Of a DNA stretch of 64,000 nucleotides, positions 17,400 to 27,301 are shown one piece after another. The number at the start of each line of letters is the position of its first letter. The first letter of the stretch is position 1. Source of the stretch: UPXZ01 sp964498765. GTDB taxonomy: Bacteria; Bacteroidota; Bacteroidia; Bacteroidales; Paludibacteraceae. The translations under genes were made by a program, and so were the position numbers. The notes below the pieces were generated by a model. That model had not been told where the DNA came from and did not search any database. It was given only the letters and a program-made list of their open reading frames with translations. The DNA is taken from positions 1 to 64,000 of the forward strand of contig CAZCIU010000007.1 of NCBI GenBank assembly GCA_964498765.1. Direction: 5' to 3'.

Positions 17400-19856
17400 T
17401 TATTTTACTACAATTTTCACAGATTGATGTTTCGTATCATAGCTTATTTGCAATAAATACGTACCTGTACCTACTCCTTTAAGCGAAATCTGGGCTTCGC
17501 TGGAGTTCGTTTTGCTTAAAATATCTGATTTTATTAATCTTCCAGATAAATCGAATAACTGAAATCTCAAATTATCACTCAAAATTCCACTCATAAAATT
17601 CACTTTCAGCGTTTTTCCATTTTCTATTGGATTAGGATAAATTCCAAAGAAATCTGATTTTTCAGAAGCCAAATAGCTGATGATATAATCTTTATAACAA
17701 AGTGTAATTTCTTTGAACGCGAGCGTATAAGCCTTTGTAGTGGTCATTTTAGCTGCATCCAGATAAAAATTCACATTGTCAAATTTAACGGGATAAATGG
17801 CTTTGTCACTCGCACTGAAAATTTTATCGACAGGAATATCCAGTGAAAAATCTGTGTTTTGTTTGAAAGCGGTGAATTCAGTTGTAACATTGTTTCCCAG
17901 ATTATTTTGCAAAGTCACAATGGCTTTACTCATTGCAATATCTCCCAAATTCATCACAAGTTTAACCGTGTCCGGCAAACCGTAAAATGTCTTTTTATGT
18001 GCCAATTTAATGAAAGGCGCACGACCAATAGCATATACAAAATTCACAGCAGAGCCTGTTGTCCAGCTTTCAGGCAAATTTTCATTACTTAGTTTTGCAT
18101 TGAGGAAAGAAGAAGCGGTCATTGTCCATTCTTTCTGCAAAATACTATCTCCCGTAATCGTTGCAGCAGCCGGAATTTCAACTTTTACAATCAAATCATC
18201 TGTCACACCGTCTATGCTTCCGGTGAGTTTTGTCATTCCATTTTTCAGTGCTTTTACAAGTCCGTTTTCCACTTTACAAATTTCGGGATTTTCCACAACC
18301 CAATTAAATGCCGCTGCTGAAATCAATGCATCTCCGGCTGATGTACTTGCCAAAACTTCGATTGGATATTCACTCCGATTGTCAATTAAAACCGTGTCCA
18401 AACGAATTTTAATTGCTGAAACGGGTAAAAAATTAATATCAATCGTAGTCACTACATTTCCATTGTAAGTTGCAGTAAGTTTTCCGGGAGTATTTCCCGA
18501 TGCTATTAATTTATTTCCAGAAATTGTACCCAATGAAGGCGGACAAGAAAGTACAACGCCCTGCAAATCAGAACTTATGAGTGTTCCGTATTGATTGTAA
18601 GCATAAAATTTCGGAATATATTCTCCCAAGTACGGTAAAGATGTAGATGTTTCATGCGGTTTAATTTCTGTAATCGCATTATCAGTTGGCGCGGTAGAAA
18701 CCACAAAAATACTATTAGAAACCGCTCTTTCGCCGCCCGGATCACTATTTTTATTCACCGGACCGTTGTATTCAGCTACGTACATAGATGTAGAGCCGCC
18801 GCCATCCATATTGAAAGCAGTGTAAGCTCCCGCGCTTTTCATTAAAAATGCAAGTTGTTTTGTGGTAACGCCGGCAGACAATCCACGCCCATCAACCACG
18901 CACATGATAAGTGTGTCTTTGTTTTGAGAATAACCGATTGCAGTACGCGGATGACGCTCATTCCACACGTTTGCTTCTTCTATAGCTCCATCTTTAAGCA
19001 TAGTAGCATAACTGTCGCCACCGGTCATCTGATTGAAATTGGAAGTGCTGTTTGAATTAACTGTAAGATTTAAATTTATTTCAATCGCATCATTTTCTTT
19101 CAAATTATTAAGAAATTCTGCAGCAGTTCCATGACCTGATAAGACCGCCTGTCCTTTAGGAATAGCCATGCTGCCAACTCCTTTCGCCACTTTCAGCACT
19201 TTGGCTTTTAGCGGACGATTGGTAGCCCAAGAAGTTCCCTCCAACAGTTGAATTAAAACTTCTGTTCCATAAGCGTTTGTTCGGGTATAAAGCCCATTAT
19301 GTCGATTATATAATACCAGTGAATTCTCATTACGTAAATGGTTCACTGTATTAATTGTCCATTCCGATGATTCGGTTTTTACGCTACCAGAATAGCTTAC
19401 TTTTCCAATATCCGGGATTTTTTGGTCATCAATTACAAAAGCATTCCAGTCAATCGGAGTTTTGGCAATTTCGTTTTCTACCATGCTTCCGCCAATCGGA
19501 TAGCCAACATAACCAGTTGTATTGTAAAAATCTCCGTTTGTACCGGCAAAATAAAATGCGCCTTCAGTCGATTTTCTTTTGGCAAGTGCAGAAGGTCTTT
19601 CTCCGGAATAAATGGAATCTTGCCCTAATGCTGTTCGAACTTGAATGTGAGGATTTTTCAGGTCAGTTTTCAGAAAGTAAACATCCAGTCTGTTTGTAGC
19701 CAATAATCGAAGTGCTACATATTGTGTTCCCGGGCCAACCTGATGATTTTCAAGCGTATCTACTGAATAATTGACACCATCAACCAATAAAGTTTGTGAT
19801 TGTGCTGTAAAGAAAAAAACACTTACTAGGGAGAAAAGAAGAATAAGCTTTTTCAT
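17400..19856 (-). CDS. T9SS-exported phosphodiester glycosidase (NAGPA family), copy 1
   Basis: Read from ATG 19856 the product is 818 residues, beginning with a clear signal peptide (MKKLILLFSLVSVFFFTAQSQ). An upstream in-frame extension to 20003 crosses the preceding terminator and is rejected. The catalytic motifs HPRTAIGYS, VVDGRGLSAG and NMDGGGSTSMYV lie at about residues 315-370. An Ig-like region, a beta-sandwich and a type IX sorting domain (IYPNPIENGKTLKVNF to VKIVVK) follow. It is the first gene of the second transcription unit of the Sus-like locus, 36 bases before copy 2. Tandem copies with a shared back half and different catalytic halves suggest two related but distinct phosphodiester substrates. 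Confidence 0.92.
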   Translation of the reverse strand: MKKLILLFSLVSVFFFTAQSQTLLVDGVNYSVDTLENHQVGPGTQYVALRLLATNRLDVYFLKTDLKNPHIQVRTALGQDSIYSGERPSALAKRKSTEGAFYFAGTNGDFYNTTGYVGYPIGGSMVENEIAKTPIDWNAFVIDDQKIPDIGKVSYSGSVKTESSEWTINTVNHLRNENSLVLYNRHNGLYTRTNAYGTEVLIQLLEGTSWATNRPLKAKVLKVAKGVGSMAIPKGQAVLSGHGTAAEFLNNLKENDAIEINLNLTVNSNSTSNFNQMTGGDSYATMLKDGAIEEANVWNERHPRTAIGYSQNKDTLIMCVVDGRGLSAGVTTKQLAFLMKSAGAYTAFNMDGGGSTSMYVAEYNGPVNKNSDPGGERAVSNSIFVVSTAPTDNAITEIKPHETSTSLPYLGEYIPKFYAYNQYGTLISSDLQGVVLSCPPSLGTISGNKLIASGNTPGKLTATYNGNVVTTIDINFLPVSAIKIRLDTVLIDNRSEYPIEVLASTSAGDALISAAAFNWVVENPEICKVENGLVKALKNGMTKLTGSIDGVTDDLIVKVEIPAAATITGDSILQKEWTMTASSFLNAKLSNENLPESWTTGSAVNFVYAIGRAPFIKLAHKKTFYGLPDTVKLVMNLGDIAMSKAIVTLQNNLGNNVTTEFTAFKQNTDFSLDIPVDKIFSASDKAIYPVKFDNVNFYLDAAKMTTTKAYTLAFKEITLCYKDYIISYLASEKSDFFGIYPNPIENGKTLKVNFMSGILSDNLRFQLFDLSGRLIKSDILSKTNSSEAQISLKGVGTGTYLLQISYDTKHQSVKIVVK

Positions 19857-19978
19857 TTTAGTGATGATTAATTGATAATTTGGGGAAATAATGTGGCTAT
19901 TTAGTAAGAAATTGAAAAAAGAAAATTTCAATAGGCTCAGAACGCTCTGTATCAACAAGAAAACTTCAAAAGAAAAAC

Positions 19979-20010
19979 AAAAAAGGTGGTGGAAATCCAC
20001 CACCTTTTTT
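19979..20010 (-). terminator. Strong terminator dividing the Sus-like locus
   Basis: A 14-bp stem (AAAAAAGGTGGTGG at 19979-19992 with its complement at 19997-20010) has T-rich sequence after it on the minus strand. It follows the DUF4623-like gene and separates the susC unit from the NAGPA-amidase unit. Confidence 0.9.
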
Positions 20011-20031
20011 GAGAGAATTGATAAGGAATGT

Positions 20032-22584
20032 TTATTTGATAATCACTTTATGAACTGCAGTTTCGCCTTCATAAGTTGTAGCTTTCACTAAGAAAATTCC
20101 TCTGCTGCCTACGTCAATTCTTGAAACTTTAGTGCCATTAGCAACTAATTGTCCAGTAACTGAGTAAACAGATACATTTGCAACTTCTTTGTCAAGAATA
20201 AGTGTTCTGTTATCTAAGCTAAGTTTTACAGCTTCGTTGTTGTAAACAGATTTTACACTTGTTGAGTTAGCGCTGAATTCGTAAACTCCGTAACCGTTTT
20301 CACCGGTGTAAACGTAAAGTTTAGCGATTTTTGCTGCTTCGTCAACCTCAACTGAAGGAACAGCTGTACGATAAGGATTACTTACATTACCCATACCTGC
20401 TGCCGGGAATGTCCACAATGGAACCATGTCAGCAAATAATTTAGAAGCATCTTTCCATTTGTATAGACGGAATGTGGATGCTGGAACACCTGCTGTATTT
20501 GTACCAGCAATCAAGAAGAAGTATTCTCCTCCAACTTCAAATTCAATCAAACCATTGTGACCTTTATTGATTATCCAGTCATTTCCTGGGCTTGTAGTTA
20601 TGTCAGACTGTGCAGGAATATTTTGGTAGAAACCATCAACAACATTTCCGGACATGTCAATCAAAGTTGGGAATGTTTCGTTTCCATCAAGATAGAAATA
20701 ATGCTCATCCAATGGGAATACTTGAGGTGCTGTACCTGGGTTTGACATTCCAGTCAGGTAAGTACCTTCAACGTCGGTTGCGATTTCGATCATTTCTGCT
20801 TTGCCTGCTACACCGTCGGTGATTGTCCATTTGTAAACTTCCATTGCATTTGCATTGGATGCCATGATAATAGCAGTTCCGGTAGTAACATCTCCATAAA
20901 CTCCGAATGCATCAAAACGAATTGACAATTCAGCGTAATCAGGATTTTCTGCTAAAACTTCTTCAAGAACCAAAGTTCCGGTTCCATCAGCAAGATTAAT
21001 TTTCCAAATTTGGAATACACCAGCACCTGAAGTGATACAGTTTCCTAACAATACGTTTCCGGCATTATCCAGTTTAATATCATTAAATGGAAGTACTCCG
21101 GCTGTTTGAGTTGCTCCATCAGCATCTACATAGGTGAAAATGTTTGAAGCAAGCTTCACAGGAGCAAGTCTTTCTCCGGTAGCTCCATCCAATACAGTTA
21201 ATTGTTTTTGTTCTCTGTCAATAAAATACATTTTTCCATCTTTAGCTGCCATACCACGCACAAACTGAGGCGTACCAATTGGATTTGCTCCTAGGTTATC
21301 CAGTTTAGCTGAAACTAACCATTTGCTTTTCAAAGAGTATTTTCCATCTTCCAATGCAGGATAAACGAATGGATCTGGTTGTGGAACCGGTGATTTCTTA
21401 ATATTGGCGATAACAGAATTCAAACGAACGTCTGCACCAAAATCAACAACACCTTTGAAGTCAATTTTTGATCCAACCGGATAAGTAGCCTGATCTAATT
21501 TAAGTTGCAATGGGAATTCTACACCAGCAGCATCGGTCAACACAGAAGTTCCGTCAGCATTGTAAGATTTCACAGCAACTCCTAAGAACTGAACCCACTC
21601 ATACATATAAGATTTGTATTCTTTTGCAGCATCAGCTTTAAGTTCAGCAAATGTCAAATTTTGTAATGCAGGAGCACTTCCGGCTTCTTTTTCTACAATT
21701 GTAACATCTACTAATTTCATTTTTGTACCGTTTGCAGCAGTTTTAGCATCTACCACTACATTGTCGCCAACTGACAGTCCAGGAGCAGCAGCAAATGTAA
21801 GCAACATACCACCAGTTGCGTCTTGAATGTACACGTCATTTCCTACAATCAGAGAAACAGTTCCGGTTGCTTTTGTAGCTACAGCGTCTGTACCTAATGC
21901 CCAAACTTCAGAAATAGAAGGAATATATTCTACCCATTTTGCATAAAATGCTTTGTCGCCAGTAGCTCCTACAGGAATAGAAGTAACCTTATCTCCTGAA
22001 AAATCAGCAGCCGCGTACCATCCGTCAAAGGTAAATCCTTCTTTGAAAGGTGCAGGAATTACAACTTCTACAGTTCCATCATAAGTAGCCGGTCCAGCAA
22101 ATCCGTGTTTCCAAGCAGGCATAAATGCTGATGGCAAACCAGCGATAGCATAATCTGCAGAAACAGGCCAAGTAGCACGTTTTCCGTTTAGGAAAAATGC
22201 AGAGAAATTGTAACGCAAATTAGCTGCTCCAGATGTTGCAAGTGCAGTACCTTGAGCTGCGTTAACTGCATCCATATAAGTAACTAACCATCCCCATTTG
22301 GCTTTTACAGTTTCGTCAGCAATAAATGTGAGATCCATTGCAGCTGCTTGAGTTGGAATTCCGGCAGCTAAATCACCGTTTAATTCATCCAGCGATTTCC
22401 AAACAGTTGTAGTGCCTTTAAATGTATTCCATGATGCATTTAAGCCCATGTACATATCATTCTTATTCATCCATCCATCAGGATTCGTCACACCTCCGTT
22501 GAGTTCGTAGGTAATGTTGCCACCTGCAGCAAAACTAATCACAGCCATGCTGCATGCCATCAATAATAAAGTAAGTTTTTTCAT
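20032..22584 (-). CDS. Large T9SS-exported protein with InlB-type repeat and propeller-like domain (DUF4623-like)
   Basis: The 850-residue product has a signal peptide, an N-terminal domain of about 165 residues, a Listeria-Bacteroides (InlB B) repeat at about 170-220 (FKEGFTFDGWYAAADFSG, then FYAKWVEY) and an OB-like beta domain (about 225-390). A propeller-like domain (about 400-770, starting LKSKWLVSAKLDN) reminds me of DUF4623. The end is a type IX sorting domain (LSLDNRTLILDKEVANVSVYS to KVIIK). No catalytic motif is visible. It is probably a surface binding protein of the Sus-like locus. It is the last gene of the first unit and is followed by a strong terminator. Confidence 0.82.
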   Translation of the reverse strand: MKKLTLLLMACSMAVISFAAGGNITYELNGGVTNPDGWMNKNDMYMGLNASWNTFKGTTTVWKSLDELNGDLAAGIPTQAAAMDLTFIADETVKAKWGWLVTYMDAVNAAQGTALATSGAANLRYNFSAFFLNGKRATWPVSADYAIAGLPSAFMPAWKHGFAGPATYDGTVEVVIPAPFKEGFTFDGWYAAADFSGDKVTSIPVGATGDKAFYAKWVEYIPSISEVWALGTDAVATKATGTVSLIVGNDVYIQDATGGMLLTFAAAPGLSVGDNVVVDAKTAANGTKMKLVDVTIVEKEAGSAPALQNLTFAELKADAAKEYKSYMYEWVQFLGVAVKSYNADGTSVLTDAAGVEFPLQLKLDQATYPVGSKIDFKGVVDFGADVRLNSVIANIKKSPVPQPDPFVYPALEDGKYSLKSKWLVSAKLDNLGANPIGTPQFVRGMAAKDGKMYFIDREQKQLTVLDGATGERLAPVKLASNIFTYVDADGATQTAGVLPFNDIKLDNAGNVLLGNCITSGAGVFQIWKINLADGTGTLVLEEVLAENPDYAELSIRFDAFGVYGDVTTGTAIIMASNANAMEVYKWTITDGVAGKAEMIEIATDVEGTYLTGMSNPGTAPQVFPLDEHYFYLDGNETFPTLIDMSGNVVDGFYQNIPAQSDITTSPGNDWIINKGHNGLIEFEVGGEYFFLIAGTNTAGVPASTFRLYKWKDASKLFADMVPLWTFPAAGMGNVSNPYRTAVPSVEVDEAAKIAKLYVYTGENGYGVYEFSANSTSVKSVYNNEAVKLSLDNRTLILDKEVANVSVYSVTGQLVANGTKVSRIDVGSRGIFLVKATTYEGETAVHKVIIK

Positions 22585-22674
22585 AAGGCAAATTTTTAAA
22601 AGTTAATAATTTATTTTTTAAGTTTTAATTCATATAGTTTAAGCAATTTACTAACTGCTCTTTTATATTCTTTA

Positions 22675-25494
22675 TTAATTTCCCAAAACTATTTTCACTA
22701 CCCGACTGATATTTCCGCTATCAAACTTCACAATGTAAATTCCTTTCGGATAATTTTGAAGGTCAATTGTGTAGTTTGTGTTTGCACTTTGGGTAAATAT
22801 TTCGGTGCTTACAAGTGTGCCGGCTATACTATAAACCTTTGCAGATAAGCTATTGTTCAGTACTTCATTTAATTGAATGTGCAATCTGTTTTCTTTGTCT
22901 AAGTAGGTAGAAATCCGATTATCATTTATGTCTTTTGTGCTTGTCGGAGTTTTCATATTGACCGTAATGTACGGCGAAGGCTCAGTAGTTCCGGTATTAT
23001 TCAAAGCTTTTACTCTGACATAATATATCCCTTCAGTAAGCCCTGTGAAATCTGCATTAAATGTAAATGCATCGGTTCGTTTCACGGTCGTTCCTCTTGG
23101 TGGAAAAGTATTATTTTTCGACAATTCTGCCATAAATCCTTTTGAGTTTTGATTGGCCCATTTTACATTTAAGCTTGTACTGTAAATTTCAGCACCGTCA
23201 GCAGGCGAAGTAATGCTTGGAACCGGAATTTCCATTTCCAATGTTTTGAAACTAATCACTTCCGATATTGCTTGTGCGCCGTTGTCGTTCACAATTACTC
23301 GGGCAAAATAAGTTGTTTCACTCAGTAAAACTTGTTCCGGCAAAGTAAAAGAAGTAGTATTCAACGATTTTGTAAACAATACACTTGAAGCCGGGAACTG
23401 AGCCGAAGAGGAAATCTCGAGCGTATATTCCGCAGTCGGACTTAGATTCATCCATTCAAATGTCGGTGTCAATGAAACTCCCGTGGCTCCATCCGTAGGC
23501 GAAACCATTTTGAATTTAATTCCATTGAAATTAAATACCTCCGAATAAATATCGGGAGTATTTGCTTTTTTTGTTTTTACTCGCCAGTAATAAGTTGTAT
23601 TTTCTAAAATATTGGATTGCAAACCGGATGAAAACTGATTTACAGCGGTTTCCCTAGCTGCAAGGATATTTTCAAACTGTGCATCTGTCGCAATTTCCCA
23701 AACATACGAATCGGCTCCTGTAACTGTGCTCCATTTAAATAAAGTTGGAATTATCGGTTGTGAATTATTCTCCGGATAAATCAACTGAACTGGAACAGCA
23801 GTTGCTAAAGCTTCTCCAAGTACTCGCGGTGAAGATTCATTCCGATAGCGGTCAAGTACAGAAACTGCAATTCTGTGTGTAAAAGTAGAAATTCCCGCTG
23901 GCAAAGTGAATTGTTTTGCATAAGAAATATCCAGCAAATAATTTGATTTAGTATAAACTGCCGGATCGTTAATATTAGCAATCGGAACGGCGTAAATAGC
24001 AAATTTCACATCATTTCTTTCGTGCGTCCAAGTCAAAACACCTGCATTTAATGCCATATTTTCCACCAAAGTCAAATCCGCTGCTTTTTTCCAATTTATA
24101 GAAGGCTGAATAGCGCGCTGAGTAAATACGTTTGTTTTCAAATAATCCACAAAACTTAATCCTGTGGCTTTTGTAGTGGCATAGAATACACTTCCGGGAG
24201 CTCCATTCAAATCACTTGTCCGATTAGCATCTACCTGAAGTCCGAGTTCTGAAAAAAAGAAGTTTGTTGCAGTTGGCGCTTTTTGCATCGAACTTGAAGA
24301 TTCTGACAATTCATACTGCTCAATAATATTTCGCTCCAATTCTGATATTCCCAGTGTAGTAATCTGGTCATTTAGCACAGAGTATGTTTTGGTTTGCTGC
24401 GGTACCAAAAGCGGTGCAGGCGGTGCTCCAGCTCCGGTCATTGCAGTAAGTGAATGACTGGAATAAAAATGTTTACTGAATTTATTTGCTACCATACTCC
24501 ACCACACAGCCAATTTATCGTACGGAATTGTGCCGGTTGTAGTCCAGTAAATTTGCGGAGAAATATAATCAATCGAGCCTTGGTTTAACCAAGCCAGCGG
24601 ATCAGAGTAAATTCCATTGTACTGCCAATCGCTTCCGACCGGTGCCGGTGGAACTCCGTATTTAGCTGCTACAGTTGGATTAGAAGCCGCCACTCCGGCC
24701 GGACTAATTCCAAATGTCACATACGGTTTGATGGACTGAATTCTTTCATATACAGCCTTAATCATGATGTTACAGTTTTCTCTTCTCCAATCGCCACGAG
24801 AAAGTCCATCGGGATTGTAAAGATTGTACTGTGCCTGATCATGAGCATCTGTTGTCATTCCGTTTCCATAAAAATAATCGTCAAACACAATTCCATCTAC
24901 ATCGTATTTCGTTACAACTTCTGCTACAATATCCGAAATTCGTTTTGTTACTTCTGGAATTCCCGGATTTAGAATTTTAACATAGCTGTCGTATGCAATC
25001 AGCCATTCGGGATTTGTATTAGCATAGTCATTTGGCAAATTTCCGTGTGTGGCAGACGATGAAGAATATCTGTATGGATTGAGCCAAGCGTGAAGTTCCA
25101 TACCTCGCTTGTGCGCTTCCTCCACAGCAAAAGCCAAAGGATCCCAGCCCGGATCAGCTCCTCGCTCCGAGGAAATAAAGCTGCTCCAGTTTTCAAAAGA
25201 AGATGGATACATAGCGTCACTCATACTTCTAATTTGAAAAAATACCGTATTCATATTGGCTGTTTTCATTCTGTCAAGTATCTTAATCAAATCAGCTTTT
25301 TGCTGATTGATAGCTGACTGCCGCTGTGTTGGCGTGCCAGAAGCGGGAACAGTCACTGAAGGCCAGTCAAGCCTCCAAACAGTTGCTAGCCAGTTAGCAC
25401 GCATTTCACGTTTGGGAGATTGACCGGAAGCCGGTGTCCAGTTTATAATACAAAAAAGTACTATTAGGAAATATGAATATTTAATATTCTTCAT
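22675..25494 (-). CDS. T9SS-exported family-10-like glycosyl hydrolase (GHL10/DUF187) with Fn3 domains
   Basis: The 939-residue product has a signal peptide and then the GHL10 start motif (REMRANWLATVWRLDWP at about 30-46). A TIM-barrel follows with FQIRSMSDAMYPSSFENWS, LHAWLNPYR and GIVFDDYFY, the last being the usual place for acidic catalytic residues. Fibronectin-type or Ig-like modules occupy about 450-850, and a type IX sorting domain ends the protein (NYTIDLQNYPKGIYIVKF to VVKIVLGN). Enzymes of this group (B. subtilis YngK is a relative) are linked to glycans with amino sugars, though activities are poorly known. Its place between the Sus lipoproteins and the amidase/NAGPA unit suggests it cleaves the glycan chain of the same substrate. 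Confidence 0.9.
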   Translation of the reverse strand: MKNIKYSYFLIVLFCIINWTPASGQSPKREMRANWLATVWRLDWPSVTVPASGTPTQRQSAINQQKADLIKILDRMKTANMNTVFFQIRSMSDAMYPSSFENWSSFISSERGADPGWDPLAFAVEEAHKRGMELHAWLNPYRYSSSSATHGNLPNDYANTNPEWLIAYDSYVKILNPGIPEVTKRISDIVAEVVTKYDVDGIVFDDYFYGNGMTTDAHDQAQYNLYNPDGLSRGDWRRENCNIMIKAVYERIQSIKPYVTFGISPAGVAASNPTVAAKYGVPPAPVGSDWQYNGIYSDPLAWLNQGSIDYISPQIYWTTTGTIPYDKLAVWWSMVANKFSKHFYSSHSLTAMTGAGAPPAPLLVPQQTKTYSVLNDQITTLGISELERNIIEQYELSESSSSMQKAPTATNFFFSELGLQVDANRTSDLNGAPGSVFYATTKATGLSFVDYLKTNVFTQRAIQPSINWKKAADLTLVENMALNAGVLTWTHERNDVKFAIYAVPIANINDPAVYTKSNYLLDISYAKQFTLPAGISTFTHRIAVSVLDRYRNESSPRVLGEALATAVPVQLIYPENNSQPIIPTLFKWSTVTGADSYVWEIATDAQFENILAARETAVNQFSSGLQSNILENTTYYWRVKTKKANTPDIYSEVFNFNGIKFKMVSPTDGATGVSLTPTFEWMNLSPTAEYTLEISSSAQFPASSVLFTKSLNTTSFTLPEQVLLSETTYFARVIVNDNGAQAISEVISFKTLEMEIPVPSITSPADGAEIYSTSLNVKWANQNSKGFMAELSKNNTFPPRGTTVKRTDAFTFNADFTGLTEGIYYVRVKALNNTGTTEPSPYITVNMKTPTSTKDINDNRISTYLDKENRLHIQLNEVLNNSLSAKVYSIAGTLVSTEIFTQSANTNYTIDLQNYPKGIYIVKFDSGNISRVVKIVLGN

Positions 25495-25552
25495 TGGTTC
25501 AATTAGCGATTCGAAAAACGGATGATCTTAGTCCTTTTTTGATAAATCTTTT

Positions 25553-27238
25553 TTAGAAAAGTTTTGATTTTGTATTATTTACTGAAACGCCGTAAACTTC
25601 GACGCCTTCGATAACATGTTCTATTACTCTTTTTGAAGCGCTGTAACGCATCAAACCTGATTTTACTGTTGGGTCTGCCGAACGCAATCCAAAGTAAACA
25701 TCGCCTGTAGCTTCGTCTAATGTCAACTGCGAAATACCGATAAATTCACCCGAAGAACCTTCGCCTTTACCGGCTTCTGTAATCGGAGTAACAGTTTTTC
25801 CGTTTGCTGTTTTCAGCAGATATGGAGCTAAATTACCTTTTGAAGAGCCGATTTCAGTAAGTTGTGACAATGTACAACGATAAACTCCTTCAAATCCAGT
25901 ATCGTAAATTGAGAAATAAACGACCTGATTTTTGCTGTCCCAAACAATTGATTTCGGGCTCATTCCTGATAGTGCAATTCCATCTTCCGGCACTTTGTCT
26001 CTTTCGCCCGCGGTTATTACTGCTTTTAGAATATCTGAATCTTTAAATCGTAAAATTCCGGTTCCATTATAGGTTTTCAGCCAATACCAAACATTATTAA
26101 TTTTGGTGAAACTAGCATTCATAGAACCGTAAGAAATTCCATTTCCGTAATAATGCAAAGTTTGATTTTGGAAATAATATGGAAAATCTGCACGTGTCAG
26201 CGAACGGTTTCTTTCTGTCAGCGGAACTATGCTTACACCCGTATTTCTATCTGAGAAATAAAGGTTGTTTCCTTCAATATATCCGTAGAATGGGTCGTTG
26301 AAAGCAGCTCCGGTATTGGTCAACATTGTTTCCAATTTTGATCCGTCTTTTGCCATCACCGTAATACGACCGTCACCGAGGTTGGCGTCAACGTCGTTCA
26401 CGTAAGTAAATTGTTGTCCCGGGTCCAGAATATAAAGCGATGCATCTTTGAAAAGGATATTCAGCGGATGTTTTCCGGAGGAAATATTCATATCAAAAGG
26501 ATTGATTTTCATTCCTGCTGGTTTGCTATCAACTAATTTCAACGCCATGATATTTCCACCTTTCACAGCATAATAAAGCGTAGGAACTTCTTGATTGTAA
26601 CCCACTTGCACATTTACTCTTCCTTCCTGAAGCGGACGTCCGGCCAGTTTTACTTGCAGACGAACAGTTTGTGAACCTACATGGCTGAATTTCATTTTTC
26701 CAGGATCTCTTTCAGTTGAAGTTAGCATAGGTTCTCCGGCTTCATTGGTCGTTCCTTCCGGGAAAATCCAAAGGAATTCTTCCGGTAAATTTTCCGGATT
26801 CGGAAGTTCCATTGATACAGACACAGGTGTTGTGAGTACTTCACAAATGCCGCCTTCAATAGGATCCACCATCATTATCGGCACAATATCGCGTACCATG
26901 ATTGGCTGGATTTTATGATGTGAACCACCAATTGTCAATTTTACATTGTAAGTTCCCGGTATGCTGTATTTATGTGTAGCCGTATTCCCGGAAACAGGTC
27001 CAGAACCATCACCAAAATCCCAAACAGCTTCGCCGCTCATGCTTGAAAGGCTGGTAAATTCGATGGTTGCACCAATGTAATAATCTAGCTGGTAACTATC
27101 GTCTATCACTTTATAAGCAAAGTCAACCGCTGCTGATGGCAAAGTTTCCACTTCGGGCTCATTATCCACACATCCATGGGCAAAAAGGCCTACAATCAAC
27201 AGGGACAGACCGTATGTTATATGTTTTAAAGTCTTCAT
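25553..27238 (-). CDS. Surface lipoprotein with PKD domain (SusE/F-position protein)
   Basis: The 561-residue product has a lipoprotein signal (AHGC, cysteine at about 23) followed by acidic residues (CVDNEPEVE), which predicts surface display. A PKD domain lies at about 40-115 (AVWDFGDGS, HKYSIPGTYNVKLTI), then a second Ig-like region and a C-terminal propeller-like region (from about 225, PTLYYAVKGGNIMALKLVD). It lies 58 bases before the GHL10 gene and 63 after the preceding lipoprotein. By position and domains it is likely a surface glycan-binding protein of this Sus-like system. No enzyme motif is seen. Confidence 0.82.
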   Translation of the reverse strand: MKTLKHITYGLSLLIVGLFAHGCVDNEPEVETLPSAAVDFAYKVIDDSYQLDYYIGATIEFTSLSSMSGEAVWDFGDGSGPVSGNTATHKYSIPGTYNVKLTIGGSHHKIQPIMVRDIVPIMMVDPIEGGICEVLTTPVSVSMELPNPENLPEEFLWIFPEGTTNEAGEPMLTSTERDPGKMKFSHVGSQTVRLQVKLAGRPLQEGRVNVQVGYNQEVPTLYYAVKGGNIMALKLVDSKPAGMKINPFDMNISSGKHPLNILFKDASLYILDPGQQFTYVNDVDANLGDGRITVMAKDGSKLETMLTNTGAAFNDPFYGYIEGNNLYFSDRNTGVSIVPLTERNRSLTRADFPYYFQNQTLHYYGNGISYGSMNASFTKINNVWYWLKTYNGTGILRFKDSDILKAVITAGERDKVPEDGIALSGMSPKSIVWDSKNQVVYFSIYDTGFEGVYRCTLSQLTEIGSSKGNLAPYLLKTANGKTVTPITEAGKGEGSSGEFIGISQLTLDEATGDVYFGLRSADPTVKSGLMRYSASKRVIEHVIEGVEVYGVSVNNTKSKLF

Positions 27239-27301
27239 ATCCGATAAATTCTATATTGTTTCTATTTATGTTTTTCTTTGCTCGCTTTTTTAAGGCAATT
27301 T

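Noticed and set aside
19857..20003. N-terminal extension of NAGPA copy 1
   Set aside because: It crosses the terminator at 19979-20010, and the following ATG begins a clean signal peptide.
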